From the NCBI GenBank assembly GCA_018335615.1, contig JAGXRS010000402.1:1-5760 (forward strand): a stretch of 5,760 nucleotides of DNA, in the 5' to 3' direction. The translations under genes and the position numbers were made by a program. Of this stretch, positions 1-5,760 are shown one piece after another. The notes under the pieces were generated by a model. That model saw only the letters and a list, made by a program, of their open reading frames with translations. It ran no database searches and was not told the origin of the DNA. Source of the stretch: Hydrogenophaga sp. (GTDB taxonomy: Bacteria; Pseudomonadota; Gammaproteobacteria; Burkholderiales; Burkholderiaceae_C). How positions within the stretch are numbered: position 1 is the first letter of the stretch; each line of letters begins with the position of its first letter.

Positions 1-1101
<1,101 letters not shown>

Positions 1102-1118
1102 ACCCTGATGAGAAAGGG

Positions 1119-1148
1119 CGCCCGGGTGTCACCCAGGCGGGTTCTTGT
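1119..1148 (+). terminator. Weak intrinsic-terminator-like hairpin
   Basis: The arms 1119-1127 (CGCCCGGGT) and 1131-1139 (ACCCAGGCG) pair over 9 positions with one C-A mismatch around a 3-nt loop. A short T-containing tail (GTTCTTGT, 1141-1148) follows. It starts 18 nt after the stop of the first dehydrogenase, where a terminator is expected. The T-tract is poor and the stem imperfect, so it may be inefficient. Confidence 0.4.
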
Positions 1149-1165
1149 AGCCATATGACACAAGA
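1143..1165. promoter_or_regulatory. Inverted repeat TCTTGT-N11-ACAAGA, possible operator
   Basis: There is a perfect 6-bp inverted repeat with arms at 1143-1148 and 1160-1165, separated by 11 nt that contain the palindrome CATATG at 1152-1157. It lies 122 bp before the AraC-type gene, at the AT-richest part of this gap. The TTGT-N11-ACAA shape resembles operators of dimeric regulators, for example the T-N11-A boxes of LysR-type proteins. No such regulator is visible in the window, so the protein that would bind is unknown. The left arm overlaps the tail of the preceding hairpin. Confidence 0.35.
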
Positions 1166-1190
1166 CGGGGAGGGGAGGCGTCCCTACACT
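1162..1190 (+). promoter_or_regulatory. Possible sigma70-like promoter for the AraC-type gene
   Basis: A poor -35-like AAGACG (1162-1167, 3 of 6 matches including the GAC core) is followed after 17 nt by TACACT (1185-1190, 4 of 6 matches to TATAAT). The start of transcription would fall near 1197, about 90 nt before the AraC start codon. The match is weak and high GC limits prediction. A better -35-like ATGACA at 1155-1160 has unsuitable spacing (24 nt). Confidence 0.22.
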
Positions 1191-1200
1191 GGCTCCAGAC

Positions 1201-1227
1201 CGGAACCATCCCGAAGGCGGCGGAACC
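1201..1227 (+). promoter_or_regulatory. 20-bp-spaced direct repeat CGGAACC, candidate AraC-family site
   Basis: The heptamer CGGAACC occurs at 1201-1207 and 1221-1227, exactly 20 bp (two helical turns) apart. The match continues at 1210-1211 and 1230-1231 (CC). AraC-family proteins commonly bind two direct half-sites about two turns apart, and the next gene encodes one. A site here would sit at or just after the tentative transcription start, which would suit autorepression. A related CGGA repeat with the same spacing occurs before the next operon at 2189 and 2209. The assignment is inferred from spacing and context only. Confidence 0.3.
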
Positions 1228-1240
1228 GACCATCCGCCGC
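1217..1240. repeat. Perfect 8-bp inverted repeat in the AraC leader
   Basis: GCGGCGGA (1217-1224) and TCCGCCGC (1233-1240) are exact reverse complements around the 8-nt loop ACCGACCA. In mRNA this would form a stable GC hairpin ending 46 nt before the AraC start codon. No T-tract follows, so it is not a classical terminator. Its left arm overlaps the second CGGAACC copy, so operator and hairpin readings compete. Confidence 0.4.
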
Positions 1241-1275
1241 ACGATGCGCCGCCCACCGGCGCGTCGTTGACCACC

Positions 1276-1280
1276 AGGAG
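1276..1280 (+). promoter_or_regulatory. Ribosome binding site AGGAG
   Basis: AGGAG lies 6 nt before the ATG at 1287. It fixes the start of the AraC-type gene even though the same reading frame stays open far upstream. Confidence 0.75.
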
Positions 1281-1286
1281 ACAGAG

Positions 1287-2126
1287 ATGCGTGTTGACCA
1301 TGATTGTCCAGGCCCGATCACCGTGCGACGACCCGGCAGTGCCGACCGGGTGATGCTGATCACCCCGGACCGCGTGTTTTACGTGGGGCTGCTCGGTGCG
1401 CCCTCCAGCCGCAACTTCGGTGCCATCAGCCTGTATGTCGGGCTGGAGAGCCCGGTGCGCATCCGCGTGGAGGGCGGCGAGTGGCAGACCGGCCATGTGG
1501 CCGTGGTGCAGCCCTACACCACCCACCAGGTCGCCTGCGACGCCCGCCACATCGCGGTCATCCACGTCGAGCCCGAATCGGTGGACAGCGCCAGGCTGCC
1601 GGCGCTGCTGCAGCAGGCCAGCGGCCTGGTGGCCGGCGACGACTTCCGCGCGCGGGTGCGCCATGTCCACCGCACCCTGATCCGCAACGGACAGCAGGCC
1701 GATGCGCCCCTGTTCGATTTCGACGAGCAGGTGTTCGGCCAGCGCCTGCTGCCCCGCTCGGTGGACCCGCGCATCGCCCGCGTGCTGGAACGCATCCGCA
1801 CCGACCCGTCCAGCCCCGCATCGGCCCAGGATTGCGCCGAGCAGGTGCACCTCTCGTTCTCCCGCTTCCTGCACCTCTTCAAGAGCGAGGTGGGGACCTC
1901 GTTCCGCAGCTTCCGCACCTGGAAGCGCGCGCGCAGCCTGCTGCATTACGTGGTGGACCAGCGCACCACCCTGACCGACGTGGCCCTGGGGGCGGGCTAT
2001 CCCGACTCCACGCACTTCAGCCACTCGATCCGCCAGGTCTACGGCCTCAAGCCCAAGGACATCTTTGCCGGTTCGCGCAAGCTGCGGGTGATCAGCCCCA
2101 TGCCCATGCCAGCCCAGTACGCCTGA
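1287..2126 (+). CDS. AraC-family transcriptional regulator
   Basis: Cytoplasmic DNA-binding regulator of 279 residues, typical of AraC/XylS proteins. The N-terminal part (about 20-100) looks like a small beta-rich cupin-type sensing domain, with strands such as VMLITPDRVFYVGLL and a GHVAVVQPYTTHQVA segment at 69-83. A linker (about 100-165) leads to the C-terminal double helix-turn-helix. The first HTH is at about 179-205, with recognition segment LSFSRFLHLFKSEVG at 189-203. The second is at about 229-259, with family signature GYPDSTHFSHSIRQVYGLKP at 238-257. The start is set by AGGAG 6 nt upstream; the next in-frame Met (residue 23) lacks such a site. The gene sits between two paralogous acyl-CoA dehydrogenases and 154 bp before the downstream operon, making it the likely local regulator. 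The effector is unknown; an acyl or hydroxyacyl compound is only a guess. Confidence 0.93.
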   Translation: MRVDHDCPGPITVRRPGSADRVMLITPDRVFYVGLLGAPSSRNFGAISLYVGLESPVRIRVEGGEWQTGHVAVVQPYTTHQVACDARHIAVIHVEPESVDSARLPALLQQASGLVAGDDFRARVRHVHRTLIRNGQQADAPLFDFDEQVFGQRLLPRSVDPRIARVLERIRTDPSSPASAQDCAEQVHLSFSRFLHLFKSEVGTSFRSFRTWKRARSLLHYVVDQRTTLTDVALGAGYPDSTHFSHSIRQVYGLKPKDIFAGSRKLRVISPMPMPAQYA

Positions 2127-2186
2127 GCGCCTGAGGCGGCGGGGCCGGGCTGCGCTGGCCGGTCCGGCACCACCACCCTGTTGTTC

Positions 2187-2213
2187 GACGGACCTGCCCG
2201 TGCCCAGACGGAC
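2187..2213 (+). promoter_or_regulatory. 20-bp-spaced direct repeat GACGGAC before the dehydrogenase-kinase operon
   Basis: GACGGAC occurs at 2187-2193 and 2207-2213, exactly 20 bp apart, ending 67 bp before the start of the second dehydrogenase. Its CGGA cores (2189, 2209) have the same spacing as the CGGAACC pair before the AraC gene (1201, 1221). CCAGAC also occurs beside one repeat copy in each region (1195-1200, 2204-2209). A shared binding site for the neighbouring AraC protein is a reasonable guess. In such GC-rich DNA, chance is a real alternative. The rest of this 154-bp gap shows no convincing promoter or terminator. Confidence 0.28.
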
Positions 2214-2280
2214 GGGCCGGGAGGGCGCACGCCGGTGGCAGCGCCCGCGCTGATCCGACAACCCTTCTTCCGAGGCCACC

Positions 2281-3495
2281 ATGTCCCCACCGTCCACCAC
2301 CGCCGACGATCTCCGCTGCCGGGTGCAGGCCTTCATGGCCGAACACGTCTACCCCAACGAGGCCTCCTACGCCGAAGCACTCCGGGGCGCCCACAATGGC
2401 CAGGCTCCCGCCCTGTTGCAGGAACTCAAGGCCCGGGCCCGGGCGTTGGGGCTGTGGAACCTGTTCCTGCCGGGCCACCATGGCGCGGGCCTGAGCAACG
2501 CCGAGTACGCGCCGCTGGCCGAGCTGATGGGCCGCGTGTCCTGGGCGTCCGAGGTGTTCAACTGCTCGGCCCCCGATACCGGCAACATGGAGATCCTCTC
2601 GCTCTACGGCACCGAGGCGCAGAAAGCGCGCTGGCTCAAGCCCCTGATGGCGGGTGAGATCCGCTCGGCCTTCTCGATGACCGAGCCGGCCGTGGCGTCG
2701 AGCGACGCCACCAACATCCAGTGCCAGATCCGGCGCGAGGGCGACCACTGCGTCATCAACGGGCGCAAGTGGTACACCTCGGGCGCGATGAACGCGGCCT
2801 GCCGGCTGCTCATCGTCATGGGCAAGACCGACCCGGACAACGCCGACCAGCACCGGCAGCAGTCGATGGTTCTGGTGCCCATCGACACCCCGGGTGTGAA
2901 GATCGTGCGCAACATGGCGGCCTTCGGTTACGAAGACTTCCCCGGCGGCCACCCCGAGGTGGTGTACGACAACGTGCGGGTGCCGGCCGACCACCTGCTG
3001 CTGGGCGAGGGTCGGGGCTTCGAGATCGCGCAGGGCCGCCTGGGCCCGGGGCGCATCCACCACTGCATGCGCCTCATCGGCTGTGCACAGCGCGCGCTGG
3101 AGCTGATGTGCCAGCGGGCGACCTCCCGCTCGGCTTTTGGCAAGGCGCTCGGCGAGCACGGCTCGGTGCGCGAGGACATTGCGCATGCGTTCTGCGAGAT
3201 CGAGCAGGCCCGGCTGCTGACCATGATGGCCGCCGAGAAGATGGACCGCGAGGGCAACAAGGCAGCCCGCGACCTGATCGCCGCCGCCAAGATCGTGGTG
3301 CCGTCGATGGCGGCGCGCGTGATCGACCGTGCCATCCAGGTGCACGGAGCGGCGGGCGTGTCGCAGGACACGTTCCTGGCGGAGGCCTACGTCTACGCGC
3401 GCTTCATCCGCATCGGCGACGGGCCGGACCAGGTGCACCTGTCCGCGCTGGGCAAGCAGCTGCTGCGCCAGCACGGGACCCGCGAGGCGGCATGA
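2281..3495 (+). CDS. Acyl-CoA dehydrogenase, ACAD10/11-type (complete)
   Basis: FAD-dependent acyl-CoA dehydrogenase of 404 residues, full length for the family. An N-terminal alpha-helical region (about 8-125) contains GLWNLFLP at 57-64 and FNCSAPDTGNME at 93-104. The middle beta domain (about 126-240) has FSMTEPAVASSDATNI at 131-146 and KWYTSGA at 163-169. The C-terminal helical domain (about 245-400) has LGPGRIHHCMR at 254-264, SAFGK at 284-288, IQVHGAAGVSQD at 352-363 and GDGPDQVH at 379-386. Asp380 replaces the usual catalytic Glu, as is common in ACAD10/11-like proteins. The start ATG is preceded by GAGG at 2272-2275, 5 nt away. The stop overlaps the kinase start (ATGA at 3492-3495), indicating translational coupling. 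By analogy with ACAD11 and LvaC it may process a 4-phosphoacyl-CoA made by that kinase; ordinary alpha,beta-dehydrogenation remains possible. Confidence 0.94.
   Translation: MSPPSTTADDLRCRVQAFMAEHVYPNEASYAEALRGAHNGQAPALLQELKARARALGLWNLFLPGHHGAGLSNAEYAPLAELMGRVSWASEVFNCSAPDTGNMEILSLYGTEAQKARWLKPLMAGEIRSAFSMTEPAVASSDATNIQCQIRREGDHCVINGRKWYTSGAMNAACRLLIVMGKTDPDNADQHRQQSMVLVPIDTPGVKIVRNMAAFGYEDFPGGHPEVVYDNVRVPADHLLLGEGRGFEIAQGRLGPGRIHHCMRLIGCAQRALELMCQRATSRSAFGKALGEHGSVREDIAHAFCEIEQARLLTMMAAEKMDREGNKAARDLIAAAKIVVPSMAARVIDRAIQVHGAAGVSQDTFLAEAYVYARFIRIGDGPDQVHLSALGKQLLRQHGTREAA
3013..3074 (+). repeat. Near-identical 62-bp segment shared with 613-674
   Basis: Bases 3013-3074 match 613-674 at 60 of 62 positions, differing only at 639/3039 and 645/3045. 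They encode the LGPGRIHHCMR region in both dehydrogenases. A second 28-bp exact match links 149-176 with 2549-2576. Both pairs are offset by exactly 2400 bp, as expected from the gap-free paralogy of the two genes. They are direct-repeat tracts where recombination or gene conversion could occur, not a separate mobile element. Confidence 0.75.
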
Positions 3496-4535
3496 GCAGC
3501 GTCGTCAGCGCCCCGGCGCTCGATCTGGCGCGGCTGCAGCGCTACCTGGCTGCCTGCCTGCCCCGGGTGGGGCGGCTGATCGAGGCGCGGCGCCTGGTGG
3601 GCGGCAACTCCAACCCCATCTGGCGCGTGCGGGCCGAGGGCGGTCTGTACATCCTGCGCACCCAGCCGGCGGGTGCCCTGCTCAAGTCGGCCCATGCGTT
3701 GGACCGCGAGGTGCGCGTGATCCAGGCGCTCGATGGCACACCGGTCCCGGTGGCGCGCATCCACCACCTGTGCCATGACCGGGGCATCATCGGCGTGCCG
3801 TTCTACCTGATGGACTGCGTGGACGGCGAGGTGCACCGCGAGGTGGCGCTGCCCGGTGTGCCGCGCCAGCAGCGCACCGGCATTTACCGCGCCGCGCTCG
3901 ACGCGCTGGTGGCCATTCACCGCACCGACCTGCAGGCGACCGGCCTGGCCGATTTCGGCCGGCCCGGCAACTACTTCGAGCGCCAGCTGCACCGGTGGAC
4001 CCAGCAATACCGCACCGCGATGCCCGACGGCCTGCTCGCGGTGGACGCGCTCATCGACGCGCTGGTGCCGATCGTTCCACAGGCGCCCGCACCGACCGTG
4101 CTGCTGCACGGCGACTGCCGGCTCGACAACCTGATGTTCGAGCGCGGCAGCACGCGGGTGCGGGCCGTGCTCGACTGGGAGTTGTCCACCCTGGGGCATC
4201 CGCTGGCCGACCTGGGGCAGTTCCTGGGCGTGCAGGAACTGCCGCCCGACTACCTGCTGCCCGGGCTGGCCGGGGTGGACCGCGCCGCCCTGGGCATCCC
4301 CCGCCAGCGCGAGATGGCGCACTACTACCTGGCGCGCATGGGCCTGGACACGTCCAGCGACCTGCGCTTCTACAAGGCCTTTGCCCTGTTCCGGCAGGCC
4401 GCCATGTCGGCCGGCCTGTGGCGGCGCGCACGCGAGGGCACGGCGGTGGCCGAAAGCGCCCTGGCCTTCGGCGAGACCACCGAGGTCTTCGCCCAAACCG
4501 GGCTGGCGGTGCTGGCGGCACCCGACGTGCACTGA
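3492..4535 (+). CDS. APH-family phosphotransferase, ACAD10/11 kinase-like
   Basis: Predicted cytosolic small-molecule kinase of 347 residues with an aminoglycoside-phosphotransferase fold. The N-lobe has GGNSNP at 37-42 (nucleotide loop), YILRTQP at 53-59 and SAHALDRE at 66-73, with a conserved-type Glu73. The catalytic loop is HGDCRLDN at 206-213 (Asp208 as base, Asn213 as metal ligand). The DFG-equivalent DWELSTLGHPLAD is at 228-240 (Asp228 as metal ligand). This wording matches the kinase domains linked to ACAD10/ACAD11, not antibiotic-resistance enzymes. In LvaA and ACAD10/11 the role is phosphorylation of the hydroxyl of 4-hydroxyacyl-CoAs, and the 4-bp overlap with the upstream dehydrogenase supports that pairing here. 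A weak GAGG lies at 3484-3487. The usual N-lobe Lys after LR is Thr here. Aminoglycoside resistance is unlikely; the true acyl substrate is unknown. Confidence 0.9.
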   Translation: MSSVVSAPALDLARLQRYLAACLPRVGRLIEARRLVGGNSNPIWRVRAEGGLYILRTQPAGALLKSAHALDREVRVIQALDGTPVPVARIHHLCHDRGIIGVPFYLMDCVDGEVHREVALPGVPRQQRTGIYRAALDALVAIHRTDLQATGLADFGRPGNYFERQLHRWTQQYRTAMPDGLLAVDALIDALVPIVPQAPAPTVLLHGDCRLDNLMFERGSTRVRAVLDWELSTLGHPLADLGQFLGVQELPPDYLLPGLAGVDRAALGIPRQREMAHYYLARMGLDTSSDLRFYKAFALFRQAAMSAGLWRRAREGTAVAESALAFGETTEVFAQTGLAVLAAPDVH

Positions 4536-4549
4536 CACCGGAGCACCCC

Positions 4550-4780
4550 ATGCCCCGCACCTTCACCGACGAACAGCTGCGCCAACCTGGGCTTTGCCGC
4601 ACGGACCCGCGAGAAGGGCGCCGAGGGTGCGGAGGGCGCCACCCGCATGCCCTGTCGCACGCATGCCTACAAGCGGGGCGCCGACCGGTCCCGCGTCGAT
4701 GCCGCGCTGTGCCATCCGCTGGGCCTGCGCGCGCTCGCCACCCCCACCCGCACCCCCAACCTTCAGGAGACCGCCCATGA
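4550..4780 (+). pseudogene. Small frameshifted ORF between kinase and SDR
   Basis: An ATG at 4550, preceded by GGAG (4539-4542, 7 nt), opens a 76-codon frame whose TGA overlaps the SDR start as ATGA. The first 11 codons (MPRTFTDEQLR) use G/C-ending codons like the neighbours, but the frame then becomes Arg/Pro/His-rich with many A/T-ending codons. From AAC at 4584 the +1 frame has excellent codon use (by hand count about 46 of 53 codons end in G or C) and reads plausible protein: NLGFAARTREKGAEGAEG, later AYKRGADRSRVDAALCHPLG. One extra C near 4582-4583 would explain the switch. Joined, the product would be about 85 residues ending at TGA 4806-4808. I do not recognise the family. Alternatives are a sequencing error, or an untranslated spacer with chance coding look. 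The position after the kinase recalls LvaB, but I see no sequence similarity to support that. Confidence 0.5.
4765..4769 (+). promoter_or_regulatory. Ribosome binding site AGGAG of the SDR
   Basis: AGGAG lies 7 nt before the ATG at 4777 and decides the SDR start. The same reading frame continues open upstream without a plausible start. It lies inside the 3' end of the small disrupted frame. Confidence 0.75.
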
Positions 4781-5553
4781 GCACCCCCACCCCGCGCCAC
4801 CCGTTTGACCTCACCGGGCAGGTGGCCCTCGTCACGGGCTCCACCATGGGCATTGGCGAGGCCACGGCCCGCGTGCTGGCGCAGGCCGGCGCGCATGTGG
4901 TCATCAGCAGCCGCAAGCCCGAGGACTGCGAGCGGGTGGCCAGCGCGTTCCGGGCCGAGGGGCTGAGCGCCGAGGGCCGTGCCTGCCACATCGGCCGCCT
5001 GGAAGACATCGCGGCCATGGGCGAGCACCTGCAGGCCACCCACGGCGGGCTGGACATTCTGGTCAACAACGCCGTGCTCAGCCCGCTGCGCAGCATCGAC
5101 GACACCGAGCCGGGCCTGTTCACCAAGGCGGTGGAGGTCAACCTGCGCGGCTACTGGTACCTCTCGCTGGAGGCCACCAAACGCATGAAGCCACGCGGGG
5201 GTGGCCGCATCGTCAACATCGCCTCCATCGCGGCGCTGCACCCGGACCGCAACCTGGGCCTGTACTCCACCCTCAAGACCGCGCTGATCGGCATGAGCCG
5301 CAGCTTCGCGCTGGAATACGGCGCCTTCGGCATCCGCGTCAACACCGTGATGCCCGGCCTCATCAAGACCAAGCTGGCCGATGCGTACGACCCCGAACAG
5401 CAGGCCCGCACCATCGCGCGCACGCCCGTGGGCCGCCTGGGCGAGGGCGAAGACATCGGCCACGCGGTGCTCTACCTCAGCAGCCCGGGCGCGGCCTTCG
5501 TCACGGGCGCCAGCCTGGTGGTCGATGGCGGCCTGACCATCGCGTCGCTGTGA
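4777..5553 (+). CDS. Short-chain dehydrogenase/reductase, DHRS4-like
   Basis: Classical SDR of 258 residues; an NAD(P)-dependent, cytosolic alcohol/ketone oxidoreductase. The Rossmann glycine motif TGSTMGIG is at 20-27. Arg46 in SSRK after beta-2 suggests NADP(H) preference. The structural motif reads NNAV (97-100), not the usual NNAG. The catalytic tetrad is complete: Asn122, Ser150, Tyr163 and Lys167 (YSTLK). The PG motif is at 191-192 (MPGLIKTKLAD), and the C-terminus has VTGASLVVDGG. The CHIGRLED stretch at 70-77, where most SDRs have a D-V motif, and the GLIKT segment recall the DHRS4 group of carbonyl/retinol reductases. AGGAG 7 nt before the ATG supports the start. In context it could interconvert an oxo- and hydroxyacyl-CoA, as LvaD does in the levulinate pathway. 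General 3-hydroxyacyl-CoA or carbonyl reductase roles are equally open. Confidence 0.92.
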   Translation: MSTPTPRHPFDLTGQVALVTGSTMGIGEATARVLAQAGAHVVISSRKPEDCERVASAFRAEGLSAEGRACHIGRLEDIAAMGEHLQATHGGLDILVNNAVLSPLRSIDDTEPGLFTKAVEVNLRGYWYLSLEATKRMKPRGGGRIVNIASIAALHPDRNLGLYSTLKTALIGMSRSFALEYGAFGIRVNTVMPGLIKTKLADAYDPEQQARTIARTPVGRLGEGEDIGHAVLYLSSPGAAFVTGASLVVDGGLTIASL

Positions 5554-5563
5554 GGGGCGCGCC

Positions 5564-5760
5564 ATGAAAGCCGTCTTGTGCGAACAGTTCGGGCCGCCGT
5601 CGTCGCTGGTGGTCAAAGACATACCGTCCCTCCAGCCCGGCCCCGGCCAGGTGGTGGTGGCGGTGCAGGCGGCCTCGGTGAATTTCCCCGATGGCCTCAT
5701 CATTGAAAACAGGTACCAGTTCAAGCCCGAGCTGCCGTTCTCGCCCGGGGGCGAGGTGGC
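5564..5760 (+). CDS. NAD(P)H:quinone oxidoreductase-like MDR protein (3' partial)
   Basis: The reading frame from ATG 5564 stays open to the window edge, giving 65 full codons. It begins MKAVLCEQFGPPSSL and continues with LQPGPGQVVVAVQAASVNFPD and GLIIENRYQFKPELPFSPGG. This is the N-terminal GroES-like domain of medium-chain dehydrogenases/reductases of the quinone oxidoreductase type, with the typical ASVNFPD and PGGEVA segments and no catalytic zinc Cys at the usual early position. GAGGGG at 5552-5557 lies 6 nt before the start, overlapping the SDR stop; the gap between genes is 10 nt, so it is probably in the same operon. The enzymes reduce quinones, enones or enoyl-CoAs with NADPH; which applies here cannot be told without the rest of the protein. 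Confidence 0.85.
   Translation, partial: MKAVLCEQFGPPSSLVVKDIPSLQPGPGQVVVAVQAASVNFPDGLIIENRYQFKPELPFSPGGEV

Noticed and set aside
2127..2170. GC-rich imperfect palindromes after the AraC stop as a terminator
   Set aside because: The pairings are short or mismatched and no T-run follows, so such structure is expected by chance in this composition.
3492..4535. APH-fold gene as an aminoglycoside resistance determinant
   Set aside because: The motif wording and operon context match ACAD10/11-linked kinases, not antibiotic-modifying enzymes.
4644..4667. Direct repeat CGCATGCC (4644-4651 and 4660-4667)
   Set aside because: Only 8 bp and two copies, inside the disrupted small frame, with no sign of an insertion or attachment site.

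Overview
This window is very GC-rich (roughly 70% by eye), with dense plus-strand coding, strong G/C preference at third codon positions and protein sequences of proteobacterial type. The style fits a betaproteobacterium of the order Burkholderiales, perhaps Comamonadaceae. That assignment is an inference from composition and protein flavour, not a demonstrated identity. All supported genes lie on the plus strand.

Layout. (1) 1-1101 is the 3' part of an ACAD10/11-type acyl-CoA dehydrogenase gene whose start lies upstream of the window. (2) 1102-1286 is a 185-bp intergenic region with a weak terminator-like hairpin, two inverted repeats and a 20-bp-spaced direct repeat. (3) 1287-2126 encodes an AraC-family regulator. 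(4) 2127-2280 is a second intergenic region, again with a 20-bp-spaced CGGA-containing direct repeat. (5) 2281-3495 is a complete second acyl-CoA dehydrogenase, paralogous to the first. (6) 3492-4535 is an aminoglycoside-phosphotransferase-like (APH) kinase overlapping the dehydrogenase by ATGA. (7) 4550-4780 is a small open frame that looks like a frameshifted remnant. (8) 4777-5553 is a short-chain dehydrogenase/reductase resembling the DHRS4 group. (9) From 5564 to the window end is the start of a zinc-independent NAD(P)H:quinone oxidoreductase-like MDR protein.

How they may work together. A separate APH-like kinase translationally coupled to an ACAD10/11-type dehydrogenase is the bacterial counterpart of the fused kinase-dehydrogenase of animal ACAD10/ACAD11 and of the LvaA/LvaC pair of the Pseudomonas levulinate pathway. 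In those systems a 4-hydroxyacyl-CoA is phosphorylated on its hydroxyl and the phosphate is then removed by the dehydrogenase-like partner, so the acid can enter beta-oxidation. The SDR could make or oxidise the hydroxyl group, and the quinone-oxidoreductase-like protein could act on enone/enoyl intermediates. The AraC regulator between the two dehydrogenases is the obvious candidate controller. The substrate cannot be read from the sequence. The cluster type is known, so the points most worth checking are the duplicated dehydrogenase, the candidate operator pattern and the broken small gene after the kinase.
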